This document shows positions 27,333-35,645 of a DNA stretch of 61,101 bases, piece by piece. The stretch comes from Planctomycetia bacterium. GTDB lineage: Bacteria; Planctomycetota; UBA8108; UBA1146. Within the stretch, counting starts at the first letter, position 1, and each line of letters starts with the position of its first letter. The stretch lies in contig JAAXJX010000006.1 of assembly GCA_012269595.1 (NCBI GenBank), positions 51,166 to 112,266 of the forward strand, in the 5' to 3' direction. Made by a program: the position numbers and the translations under genes. Below the pieces are notes generated by a model. It was not told where the DNA came from and did not search any database. It saw only the letters and a list, made by a program, of their open reading frames with translations.

Positions 27333-27953
27333 ATGTGCCCTGCTGCTGAAAAGCCTGACTCTGAAACCGGAGCCGAGGAGAACGACGACATCCGTCTCGT
27401 TCGCCTGGCGATGGCCGGAGACACACAGGCCTTTACCCAGCTGGCAGAGAACATCGCACCACTGCTCCTCGGAATGGCCCGCAGAAAGGTCGGACGGGAA
27501 GACGCAGAGGATCTAGCACAGGAGGCGATGCTTCACCTGTGGAAGTCACTGCCAAATCTTCGTGAACCCCAGGCTTTCTATGGCTGGCTTTCCAGACTGC
27601 TGCGCAATCGTGCGCACCGTTGGATTGAGCGCCGGCAACGGAAGACCGTGGTCCTCGAGGAAGCCCGTCACGAACTGTTGCTCAGGGCCCAAACCCGTAC
27701 CGACCAACAGGATTTCACCGACGCCGGTGAATCCGAATCGCGGGAATGGCTCGACCAGCTTCCGGATGAGATGCGCCTCGCACTTACCTGGAAATACGTG
27801 GATGGTCTCGATTACGACACCATCGGCGAAAGACTCTCCCTCTCCTTTCATCAGGTCGATTACCTGATGCGCCGGGCCCGAAAAGCCCTGAAGTCGCTTC
27901 TCGACCAACGGGAAACCGCCCGTCGGGATCTTTCGAATGGAGGCCGAGGATGA
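27333..27953 (+). CDS. ECF-type RNA polymerase sigma-70 factor
   Basis: The 206-residue product has sigma region 2 (about 25-95: DIRLVRLAMAGDTQAFTQL, DAEDLAQEAMLHLWKSL, and the promoter-melting helix with YGWLSRLLRNRAHRW) and region 4 (about 140-195: LPDEMRLALTWKYVDG, YDTIGERLSLSFHQVDYLM). There is no region 1.1 or 3, as is typical of ECF factors. I take ATG 27333 with AAAGGAG rather than the ATG at 27192. The stop overlaps the start of the next gene (ATGA), and that gene encodes a zinc-finger membrane protein, the classical partner anti-sigma arrangement. Confidence 0.92.
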   Translation: MCPAAEKPDSETGAEENDDIRLVRLAMAGDTQAFTQLAENIAPLLLGMARRKVGREDAEDLAQEAMLHLWKSLPNLREPQAFYGWLSRLLRNRAHRWIERRQRKTVVLEEARHELLLRAQTRTDQQDFTDAGESESREWLDQLPDEMRLALTWKYVDGLDYDTIGERLSLSFHQVDYLMRRARKALKSLLDQRETARRDLSNGGRG

Positions 27954-28639
27954 GTGCCGATTCTCTCTTTTCACTGCAAAGCTGCCCCACCATCGTCGAG
28001 GCATTGCCCCGATTTATCGATGGCGAATCTGGACCGACCGAAGAGATTCGGGTGGCCCAGCATCTCGAGCGTTGCAGTCGTTGTCGCAAACAGCATGACC
28101 ATATGGTGCAAGAGTGGAAAGACACCCTCGCTGTCATCCATGGTGACCCGAGCACTGAAACCCGAACCTGGGTCAAAGACATCACCTCTGCTCTACCTCA
28201 GCAGGAGGAACCGGTCACGACCGATGAAAGTCCGGTCACCCTTTCTGCTCCTGCGACGGTACCCGGCCCGGGCTCTGGTCGCTGGGCCAGCGTGGCCGCC
28301 TCCCTGTTACTCGCCCTCTTCCTCTTCCCCGGAACTGAAAAGACCCCCTCTCCCAGCGGAACAGAATCTGCTCCCGTTGCCCTGACCCTCATCCGCGGAG
28401 ACGTCGATGCCAGTGGCAAACTGGATTGGCGAGACGTTCAGGGGCTGATCGATTTCCTGCAGGAGGATGGACCGGAACCGCGCTGCATTGCTGCCGGTGA
28501 CTTTGATGAGGATGGAGAGATCACCATCGATGATTCGGTTTTGGCTCTTTCACACCTCACCGAAGGGGCCGGGCTCGATTCCACCATTCTTTACTCCCAA
28601 ACAGTGGATTCCCTGCCCTGCTTTGAACACTGCCCCTGA
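27950..28639 (+). CDS. Membrane anti-sigma factor with extracytoplasmic dockerin-like calcium domain
   Basis: The 229-residue product has an N-terminal zinc-binding anti-sigma (ZAS) motif H38-x3-C42-x2-C45 (HLERCSRC), a Pro/Thr-rich linker and one membrane helix (about 111-127, WASVAASLLLALFLFPG). Its outer domain has two calcium-loop-like motifs: RGDVDASGKLDWRD (from 149) and GDFDEDGEITIDD (from 183). The latter look like the dockerin-type repeats of the surface proteins in this window. ZAS factors bind and hold the partner sigma. An outer dockerin-like sensor is unusual and suggests calcium or a cohesin-like ligand as the signal (inference). Confidence 0.85.
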   Translation: MSADSLFSLQSCPTIVEALPRFIDGESGPTEEIRVAQHLERCSRCRKQHDHMVQEWKDTLAVIHGDPSTETRTWVKDITSALPQQEEPVTTDESPVTLSAPATVPGPGSGRWASVAASLLLALFLFPGTEKTPSPSGTESAPVALTLIRGDVDASGKLDWRDVQGLIDFLQEDGPEPRCIAAGDFDEDGEITIDDSVLALSHLTEGAGLDSTILYSQTVDSLPCFEHCP

Positions 28640-28658
28640 GACCCGGAGATTCCCGACC

Positions 28659-30119
28659 ATGCTTCCGAAGAGCCTGCTTCTGCTGACGATCGCTTTGCCA
28701 TTGTGGATCTTCCACAGCCCGGCGGAGGAATCTGCTGCGGCAAGCTCCAGATCCCCGGTCCATGTCGACGGGGAAAAACCCTTTGTTCTTCTCGCCACAG
28801 TCCACAACTTCGGCTACGTCGAACCCTGTGGCTGACCCAAGAGAAAGATCAAGCTCGGCAGTCTGTCGCGGCGACTCACCTACCTGAATTCACTGAAAGC
28901 CCAGGGCATCGAACCGTGCATCGTTGACGGTGGAGACTGGCTCTTTCACCTCAACAAGTTGCGTTCCAATCCTCTGGTCATGAAACAAATGGACGAAAAA
29001 GCCAAATTGCTTATCGATGCCTACAACCGCTTTGGAACCGCAGCAGTCTGTCTGGGCGAGCACGATATGGCTTTGGGTCTCGATCGCCTTCTCGAGTTGG
29101 CGAAGGAACTCAAGTTTCCACTCCTCTGTGCCAACATGACCCTCAAGGATGGAACGCGCCCCTTTGGTGGAAGCACCATCATCGAAAGTCAGGGTCGTAA
29201 AGTTCTTCTGGTTGGCGCAATCCAGATCCCCAACGAGCGTTTTATCGGCAAGCATTGCCCTGACGCACAATTCAGCGACCCCTACGAAGCGATCAAAAAA
29301 GAGATCGACCAATCCAGGGGCAAATTTGATCTGTGTGTCGTCCTCGGTCATATCGATCGCAGGGATGTGGACCGACTCGCAGCGGAGGTTCCGGGAATTG
29401 ACGTCATCGTCGAACCCCACTCCCATGACCGGACAGAAATCACCTGGATCACCGAGGACATCAAAACCGGTCTCCATGAGGGGACGGTTCTCCTCAAGCC
29501 CAGTGGTCAGGGTTCCGAATTTGCCAGAGCTGATCTCTGGTTCCGATCCCAGGGCGAGAAGTGGCATGACATCTGGGACGAGGAAACGCCCGCAGGAAGC
29601 AATGTTGCCGACCTTTCGGTCGCAGCACTTGCTCCACACATCGGACGGCACCCCCAAATGGAAATGCTGGTGCAGGCGTTTGTCCGCTCGACCCGTTACC
29701 AAAAGAGCAGCGATGAGGCCCTCGAGTTCTCCCCCGTCCCCCACTTCCTGGGAGCGACCACCTGTGCCGGTTGCCATCCGCAACAGGCGGCTTTCTGGAA
29801 AGGGACGTCTCATGCGGATGCCTACCAGACGCTGGTCGAGACGGGTGACCAATTCCGTTACGACTGCATGCCCTGCCATGTGACCGGATATGGAGAGACC
29901 TTCATTGATGCCCATGAGCCGGGACGCTGGAAAGACGTCCAGTGTGAGAGCTGCCACGGCAACAATCCGCGGCATCCGGTCCAGCCGAAGGCCTTCCCCT
30001 GGGACAAGGTGGACGCCGACCGTTGCTGGGCTTGTCACAATCCGGCTGAAACCCGTGTCGAATTTGATCCTGCGGTGGCCATGCCCAAGATTGCATGCCC
30101 CCCCCTGAAAAGAAATTGA
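28659..30119 (+). CDS. Candidate selenoprotein: tetraheme metallophosphoesterase-like exported protein (in-frame TGA)
   Basis: Read through TGA at 28833-28835 this is 486 codons. ATG 28659 (CGGAGA upstream) begins a signal peptide (LLLLTIALPLWIFHS). The TGA is codon 59 in CG-TGA-PKRKIKLGSLSRR; the paralogue at 30123 has CG-Cys-KRKKVRQGSLTRR. Residues about 47-330 resemble UshA-type metallophosphoesterases (DGGDW, GEHDMALGLDRL, GIDVIVEPHSHD), though the usual N-terminal DxH is altered. Residues 369-456 carry four c-type heme motifs: CAGCH (369), CMPCH (403), CESCH (429) and CWACH (456). The reading frame is the same on both sides and no other stop occurs. A selenocysteine at an exposed redox motif is the best explanation. 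A recent nonsense mutation (TGC or TGT to TGA) or a base-call error cannot be excluded. Confidence 0.7.
28833..28835 (+). other. In-frame TGA, candidate selenocysteine codon
   Basis: It lies at codon 59 of the tetraheme protein, between GG(C) glycine and a proline codon. It aligns with Cys89 of the tandem paralogue (TGC at 30387-30389) with identical spacing to the following GSLxRR. The conserved CGC motif of the paralogue thus becomes CG-U. Confidence 0.65.
28857..28880 (+). promoter_or_regulatory. Candidate SECIS-like hairpin downstream of the TGA
   Basis: Folded by hand: AGUC (28860-28863), a bulged U (28864) and GU pair with GC-GACU (28871-28876), leaving loop CGCG (28867-28870), with GG/CC closing further out. 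The loop starts 31 bases after the TGA and has G at its second position, as bacterial SECIS elements often do. A competing four-pair fold exists. The evidence is weak on its own. Confidence 0.3.
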
Positions 30120-30122
30120 TCC

Positions 30123-31685
30123 ATGAACGATGAACCTGTGGAAAGAGAAAAGATGAAAGCCAAGTTCCTGAGAACTGCCCCGCAATGGCTCACGATTGCC
30201 CTTCTCGCACTGCTGGTCCTCCCCGCCATCCTCGGCGACCAGACTTCTGCAGTGGCAGAGAGGTCCGTCGAAACGGTTTCTCTCGATGACAAAGAGTCCG
30301 CTCCCGAATCTGCAGGAGATGGTGATTCTTCAGATCTGTTTCTGGTCTACTCCGTCAACAACGTCGGCTATATCGATGTGTGCGGTTGCAAGCGTAAAAA
30401 AGTCCGTCAGGGTTCTTTGACCCGACGAGCCTCTTACATCAAGCAGACACGTTTCCATCACGACAATATTTGCCTGCTCGATGGCGGAAACACACTTTTT
30501 GGTCCCGATGATGGCAAGGCCAAGGATTTCGAAAAGAAGCAGCTTCACGAAAAAGCCAAGTTGATCGTCGAGTCCTACAATCGCATGGGCTACCAGGCGA
30601 TGCTGGTCGGACACCATGACATCACCATGGGTCTCGAGAAGTTGCGCGAATACCAGAAGATGGCTCGCTTCCCCTTTCTCTCCGCCAACATGCGCTTCAA
30701 GGACAGCAATGAGCGGGTTTTCGATCCTACGACCATCCTCGATTGCGATGGCCTCAAGGTCGGAGTCGTCGGACTGACGATCGATACGATTCCCGAGTAC
30801 TACCTGACCCGTGCCAACCCTGAGCGTCCACTTCTGTTGACCTCCGCTCTCGAAGAGGCCAAATCCCTTGTTCCGGATTTGCGTGAAAAGTGCGACCTCC
30901 TGATCCTTCTCTCTGCCAACTCAACCGAAACCAATCGCCAGATTGCCTCCGAAGTGGCTGGTATCGACCTGATCGTCGATCCCTTCATCGAACTGGGTAA
31001 TCACAAGATCTGGATCGACGAGGAACTGAGTATGGAGCAGGTTGGCGAAACCCTGCTGGTCAGAACCGATGCACAGGGAGCCCGGCTGGGAACTCTCGAC
31101 ATCGACTGGATCGAAAATGGGCGACCGATGGTCTCCCTCTCCTACGACAGTGCTCCACCTGCAGGCCGTTCCACCTACTGGTACGAACGGGCCTCGATGG
31201 AGCCGCACCTGCTGGAGGATCCTGACATCCTGACTCTCGTCGAGGCATTCCGCAAAGGTGCCTCCTTCGTCAATACGGAGGAGTTGCCGGACTTGCCTCA
31301 CAAGGGCAAGTACCTGACTGCCAGTACCTGCGCCATGTGTCACGTGGAGCAGACCGAGTTCTGGAAGGGCACCACCCATGCGGATGCCTTTGCCAGTCTT
31401 GTCGAAACCGGAGACCAGTGGCGACAGGATTGCATCGCCTGCCATGTCCTCGGCTATGGACAGGCCTTTATCGCTCCCGAAGACGCCGAGCCGTACAAGG
31501 ACGTCCAGTGCGAAAACTGCCACGGTCTCAACCCCAACCACCCCCAGGACCCTGCCAGTCACCCCTGGGGAAAGGTCAAGGAGACCTCTTGCCTGGTCTG
31601 CCACAACAAGGACCAGACCCGATCTGATTTCATCTTCAGCAAGGAGCGCCGAAAAGTGGCGTGTCCGCCCCTGAAACGGAATTGA
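30123..31685 (+). CDS. Tetraheme metallophosphoesterase-like exported protein, Cys paralogue
   Basis: The 520-residue paralogue of the preceding gene has a signal peptide (QWLTIALLALLVLPAILG) and the CGC motif (C87-G-C89) ahead of KRKKVRQGSLTRR. Its UshA-like region includes LLDGGNTLFG, VGHHDITMGLEKL and GIDLIVDPF. The four heme motifs are CAMCH (403), CIACH (437), CENCH (463) and CLVCH (490). Both proteins end in ACPPLKRN. It is three bases downstream and ends the sigma/anti-sigma operon. A second ATG at 30153, with GGAAAGAG upstream, is an alternative start. Catalysis is uncertain because the usual metal DxH is not obvious; an electron-transfer role in the cell envelope is likely. Confidence 0.9.
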   Translation: MNDEPVEREKMKAKFLRTAPQWLTIALLALLVLPAILGDQTSAVAERSVETVSLDDKESAPESAGDGDSSDLFLVYSVNNVGYIDVCGCKRKKVRQGSLTRRASYIKQTRFHHDNICLLDGGNTLFGPDDGKAKDFEKKQLHEKAKLIVESYNRMGYQAMLVGHHDITMGLEKLREYQKMARFPFLSANMRFKDSNERVFDPTTILDCDGLKVGVVGLTIDTIPEYYLTRANPERPLLLTSALEEAKSLVPDLREKCDLLILLSANSTETNRQIASEVAGIDLIVDPFIELGNHKIWIDEELSMEQVGETLLVRTDAQGARLGTLDIDWIENGRPMVSLSYDSAPPAGRSTYWYERASMEPHLLEDPDILTLVEAFRKGASFVNTEELPDLPHKGKYLTASTCAMCHVEQTEFWKGTTHADAFASLVETGDQWRQDCIACHVLGYGQAFIAPEDAEPYKDVQCENCHGLNPNHPQDPASHPWGKVKETSCLVCHNKDQTRSDFIFSKERRKVACPPLKRN

Positions 31686-31710
31686 ACCCCTTCCATTGCC
31701 CACACCTCGC

Positions 31711-31745
31711 AAAAGGTCTGCCCCCCGGGGCAGGCCTTTTTTTTT
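31711..31745 (+). terminator. Rho-independent terminator
   Basis: AAGGTCTGCCCC and GGGGCAGGCCTT pair with one mismatch and are followed by about nine T. It ends the sigma/tetraheme operon. Confidence 0.93.
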
Positions 31746-31849
31746 GGATTTTTGTCCAATTCGGGGTGAATATCCCGATGGTTGAAGCGTTAGCCTTCCT
31801 GAATGAAGGTCCCAGTACCGCCAAAGATCAAAATTGAAGGAGTTTTTCC

Positions 31850-32701
31850 ATGACCAGCACCAAACCCGCAAGTACCAGAATCACATGCCTCTCGTGGACG
31901 TATCTGTTCCTCGGTCTCGTGATTTTGACCAGCGGCTGTGCCAGCACCTCCGGTGGCAGCGAGCGCTACACCGAGATGGTCGTCAAGGCGGAATGGGTCG
32001 ACGGCGTTCCCGAGTTCGTCAGTGAGAGACCTGGAGGCGACGACCGGGTCATCAGCCTTCAGGTTCGCAATCCTTCCGGCATCGATCTTGATACCCGGCG
32101 CCTGCGTGCCCTTCTGGCCGCCCGTGTCGAAGAGGATGGCTGGCGTGTGACCCGCGACCCCGGTGAAGCCCTCTACGACCTGACCGCCGTCGTCAAATTC
32201 TGGGGCCGCAATGAAAACCTGCCCAACGACTCCAGCAAGATGGGTCAATTGGTTGGCGGTCTCGCAGGAGCGGCCATTGCCCGCAATCAGACCAAAAACA
32301 ACAGTGACAGTACCCGTGAAAACGCGACCATAGCCGGTGCGGTGATCGGCTCCGCCCTCGGGGAACTGATGGATCGCAAAACCCGCAGCGAAGCGTACAC
32401 GATGATCATCGAAACCCGAATCGATGAAACGGTCGGTGGAACCGTCAGCAAGGAGCTGGATGACCAGTCCCGCCGCGGCGGAGGAACCGCCACTGCCAGC
32501 ATTCATGGAGACAACACCGTCGCCGCCGGAGGCGCAGTCACCCGCTCCAAGGTCAAACAGTCCTACGAATCTCTGAGCAACACGGTGCGCATCAAGAACA
32601 CCCTGGTGATCACCGCCCGTCAGCGTGCACTGACAGAAGAGATGGCCCTGCCCGCCATCGAGCAGAGACTGGAAAGAATCATCCCAGAGATCCTTCCCTA
32701 G
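31850..32701 (+). CDS. TraT-like outer-membrane lipoprotein
   Basis: The 283-residue lipoprotein has a signal with lipid Cys30 (LILTSGC) and a good AAGGAG ribosome site. The region ISLQVRNPSGIDLDTRRLRA, DGWRVTRDPGEALYDLTAVV and GQLVGGLAGAAIARN, with a repeated Gly/Ala-rich membrane-like stretch (AGAVIGSALGELMDR), resembles the TraT surface-exclusion/complement-resistance family. The function outside plasmids is unclear. I am moderately sure of the family; a generic lipoprotein is the alternative. Confidence 0.65.
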   Translation: MTSTKPASTRITCLSWTYLFLGLVILTSGCASTSGGSERYTEMVVKAEWVDGVPEFVSERPGGDDRVISLQVRNPSGIDLDTRRLRALLAARVEEDGWRVTRDPGEALYDLTAVVKFWGRNENLPNDSSKMGQLVGGLAGAAIARNQTKNNSDSTRENATIAGAVIGSALGELMDRKTRSEAYTMIIETRIDETVGGTVSKELDDQSRRGGGTATASIHGDNTVAAGGAVTRSKVKQSYESLSNTVRIKNTLVITARQRALTEEMALPAIEQRLERIIPEILP

Positions 32702-32720
32702 ATTCAAACAGTCGCAGCAA

Positions 32721-32765
32721 AAGAGGGCGCTTTACCTGACGGGTAAAGCGCCCTCTTCTTTTTTG
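32721..32765. terminator. Bidirectional rho-independent terminator
   Basis: AAGAGGGCGCTTTACC and GGGTAAAGCGCCCTCTT form a long stem with a four-base loop and T-rich flanks. It separates the TraT-like gene from the convergent aminotransferase-like gene. Confidence 0.93.
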
Positions 32766-32779
32766 CGTACAACACGCCT

Positions 32780-33622
32780 TCAGATCTGACTTGCCTTGAG
32801 CCTCGATAAGGTCTCGCGCATTTCTTCCACCTCCGAATCCGAACCGGACCACATAAAGGCCTGCATCCAGCCTTCGCTGCCCGGAGGGTACCAAAGTTGG
32901 TCGGTTATGATTTCGAGGGACTGGGGAAGACGAAAGGTCAAAACAGGCCTCCCGCCCTTGATCTCTCCGCCCACCTCGATAATGACCTCACTCAATCGTT
33001 GGTATCGGTCGTTGATTCGATCGCGAAATCTCTTGAGGTCGAATCCGCTCAGTTTCTCTTCCAGTGAAAAGAGAGCAGAGATGGAGGGCGTGCAGGGTGT
33101 TTCGCTGATCATGGCAAAATCGCGGTAGCGCTGAAGGTCCAGGTACCCTTTGAGAGGATTGGCCTGCTCCCAGAAATTCCTTCGAACCATCACCAGAGAC
33201 CAGATCGTCGCAGCTCCGAACTGCTTGGAACTGACAGTGATCACCACTTTGGCCTGGTGGGGAAAATCAAAGTAGGGCAAGGCGGAGACCGCATCGACGA
33301 TGTCGCATTGACTGATATCACAGAGTCGGGAATCGTTGGTTTCGTGCTGAACACCAAAGGACCAGGGAGCATGGGGATCATGGTGTACCTGAGCCACCCT
33401 CTGACTGAAAGCTCCATCTGTCTGGACCTGAACCTTGCCACCAAAGGTTCGGATCACACTTTCAATGGCGAGGGAGCCGTTCATCGGTACCAAAAGGACA
33501 TCCCACTCTTCAGTGGACAAATCAAAGATCTCACGAATGTCGGTTTGGACTTGCAGGAAACAGTTCCGAAAATCTTCGCTGCGATGATGAGTGGATTCCT
33601 CGGAGTTTGGCCAAAATCCCAA
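32780..33622 (-). CDS. Class-V aminotransferase-fold protein (PhnW / alanine-glyoxylate aminotransferase-like), N-terminally short
   Basis: The 280-residue product aligns by eye with the PLP fold-I class-V family: HHRSEDFRNCFLQVQ near the start, LVPMNGSLAIESVI, VDAVSALPYFDFP and SSKQFGAATIW (the likely PLP lysine region). The canonical N-terminal TPGP segment is missing. The only in-frame start is TTG 33622, nine bases after an in-frame TGA (33629-33631). Further upstream the same frame, from ATG 33670, reads MWSSSSAPGVFLR, which looks like the lost APG-type start. The gene may therefore be recoded, damaged by a frameshift, or mis-sequenced. The substrate is unknown. Confidence 0.6.
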   Translation of the reverse strand: MGFWPNSEESTHHRSEDFRNCFLQVQTDIREIFDLSTEEWDVLLVPMNGSLAIESVIRTFGGKVQVQTDGAFSQRVAQVHHDPHAPWSFGVQHETNDSRLCDISQCDIVDAVSALPYFDFPHQAKVVITVSSKQFGAATIWSLVMVRRNFWEQANPLKGYLDLQRYRDFAMISETPCTPSISALFSLEEKLSGFDLKRFRDRINDRYQRLSEVIIEVGGEIKGGRPVLTFRLPQSLEIITDQLWYPPGSEGWMQAFMWSGSDSEVEEMRETLSRLKASQI

Positions 33623-33896
33623 ATGCCCTCATCTCAAAAAAACACCTGGCGCTGAGGATGATGACCACATTGCCAAACTCTATTTAAAAGCATTGCGTGA
33701 CGGTGTTAAAGGACCGAGACCACACAAACCTGTCGCATTCATCCCGTTGAATGCTTATTATAAAAAACAGGAAGCAAGGGCTCTTTCACGGCTTCCTCCC
33801 CATTTAGGTGACCACTGGTCTGCTCTCTGATCCACTATGGATTGGCAATTGAGTTGATACTTGATTAACCACTTGAGATACCCTTGAAGAGGGCCC

Positions 33897-35645
33897 GTGA
33901 ATTCTGGATTCTTCAAACTTTTCCTGCTCATGACTGCATTGCTTCTCTCTTCATGCAGTTCCGAAGCCCCCACCGGAGAATCAAAGCCTGTCACCCCACC
34001 CCCATCTTCGGAGACGACGGCTTCCTCCCAGCCCAACAAAAGTAATTCAGGCTGGTTCAAGGATGTCACTGCGGCATCGGGAGTCGATTTCACCTACCAG
34101 ACACATATCACCGAGCAGGGACATCTCGCAGCGGCGGTGGGCGGTGGAATGGCGATCTTCGATGTCGAAGGAGACGGTGATCTCGACCTCTATTTCGTTC
34201 AGGCCAATGACCTCAGATCCGCAACGGAGAAACAGCCCCCCACCGGAAACAAACTGTTTCTCCAGACCGCTCCCTTGAAGTTTGTCGACGCTACCGAGCA
34301 GAGTGGTCTGGGTGATCTGGGACATGGAATGGGTGTCGCCTGCGCAGACTACGACGGCGATGGAGATGTCGACGTCTACCTGTGCAACTTTGGCAAGGAT
34401 GCCCTGTACCGAAACAATGGAGATGGAACCTTTACCAATGTCACCGTCGAAGCAGGCATTGGCGTCGAGGGTATCTCCATTTCGGCGGGGTGGATCGACT
34501 TTGATCAGGATTCTGATCTGGATCTCTACATCACCCAGTACATCGAGTTCAATCCGGAAACCGTCTGTAATGACGCTGCCGGCAGGGCAGAGTTTTGCGG
34601 ACCCAAAGCCTTCCCTCCATCTCTGGATGTCTTTTTGGAGAACAGGGGTGACGGCACCTTCAGGGATATCAGCAAAGAAGTCGGAATCCGAGAATCAGCA
34701 GCGGCCAGTCTCGGGGTGAGTGTCTTCGACTTTGACGAGGATGGGCGAACGGATCTTTATCTCGCCAATGACGCTTACGAAAACAATCTTTACCGCAATG
34801 TGGAAAAGGGAGGGTTTGTCGATGAAGCCTCTCTCCTCGGTGCGGCCCTGAACATGAATGGTCAGGCCGAAGCAGGGATGGGAGTCGTGGCAGCAGACCT
34901 GGACCGGGATGGTTTGGCTGATCTGTTCGTCACCCACCTGCTCATGGAGAGCAATACGTTCTACAGAAACCTGGGGTCGGGTATCGGGTTCAATGATGAA
35001 ACCGGCCAGGCACGCCTCGCCTCCAGCAGCATGGCCTATACCGGTTTCGGATTGACCGCTGCCGACATCGAACTCGACGGTGATCTGGATCTGTTGATCG
35101 CCAATGGAAAAGTCACTCGCGGCGACAATCCATTCCCCTGTCAAACTCCTGAGCCACTGACGGAATACTCCGAACCGAATCTGATCTATCTGAATGACGG
35201 GAGCGGCAAATTCACTCTCGATGATCAGGTTGGAGGTCTGCTGACCGATACGGTTCGAGTCAGTCGGGGTCTGGTACACGCCGATCTCGATCGGGATGGA
35301 GACTTGGACATGGTCGTCACCCACCTCCATGAACCGAGCCAGATTTTCAGGAATGATGCTCCCCGCTCCGGTTCCTGGTTGACCGTTCGATTGGAACGGG
35401 AAGGGTCAGATCCCGTTGCAGAAGGGGCGAGTATCCAGACTTCAGATGGAAAAGTACCTCTGGTGCGAATCCATTCAGCCTGTCGCGGGTATGCTTCTTC
35501 TTTTCCCCATGAGGTACACTTCGGGGCCATTGATCCCGGAAAACAGATCACAGTATTCTGGCCCGGTGGAATCGAGGAGATCTTTGAGATCCCCGAGTGG
35601 AATCAACACGTCACACTGAAATTCGGAGAAGGAAACAAACCATGA
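33897..35645 (+). CDS. CRTAC1-like lipoprotein with FG-GAP/VCBS repeats and ASPIC/UnbV C-terminus
   Basis: The 582-residue lipoprotein has a GTG start and lipid Cys20 (LLLSSC). It opens with FKDVTAASGVDFTYQTH and then has repeated calcium-loop blades (DVEGDGDLDLYFV, DYDGDGDVDVYLC, DFDQDSDLDLYIT, DFDEDGRTDLYLA, DLDRDGLADLFVT, DLDRDGDLDMVVT). The C-terminal 80 residues (GSWLTVRLER, FGAIDPGKQITVFWPGG) match the ASPIC/UnbV domain of CRTAC1-type proteins. It forms a three-gene operon with two TPR proteins by four-base overlaps. Such sets are common in planctomycetes; their substrate or partner is unknown. Confidence 0.9.
   Translation: MNSGFFKLFLLMTALLLSSCSSEAPTGESKPVTPPPSSETTASSQPNKSNSGWFKDVTAASGVDFTYQTHITEQGHLAAAVGGGMAIFDVEGDGDLDLYFVQANDLRSATEKQPPTGNKLFLQTAPLKFVDATEQSGLGDLGHGMGVACADYDGDGDVDVYLCNFGKDALYRNNGDGTFTNVTVEAGIGVEGISISAGWIDFDQDSDLDLYITQYIEFNPETVCNDAAGRAEFCGPKAFPPSLDVFLENRGDGTFRDISKEVGIRESAAASLGVSVFDFDEDGRTDLYLANDAYENNLYRNVEKGGFVDEASLLGAALNMNGQAEAGMGVVAADLDRDGLADLFVTHLLMESNTFYRNLGSGIGFNDETGQARLASSSMAYTGFGLTAADIELDGDLDLLIANGKVTRGDNPFPCQTPEPLTEYSEPNLIYLNDGSGKFTLDDQVGGLLTDTVRVSRGLVHADLDRDGDLDMVVTHLHEPSQIFRNDAPRSGSWLTVRLEREGSDPVAEGASIQTSDGKVPLVRIHSACRGYASSFPHEVHFGAIDPGKQITVFWPGGIEEIFEIPEWNQHVTLKFGEGNKP

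Noticed and set aside
28833-28835. Simple pseudogene explanation for the in-frame TGA
   Set aside because: Not excluded, but less likely: one TGA exactly at a paralogue's Cys, no other stop or frameshift in 486 codons, and intact heme motifs.
28890-30185. A 431-codon minus-strand frame opposite the tetraheme gene
   Set aside because: It is antisense to four heme motifs and the signal peptide, and its translation shows no known domain. It is a shadow of the real gene.
33591-33830. A 79-codon plus-strand frame in the gap before the CRTAC1 gene
   Set aside because: It overlaps the opposite-strand aminotransferase start, has no ribosome site, and its composition is unlike a real protein.
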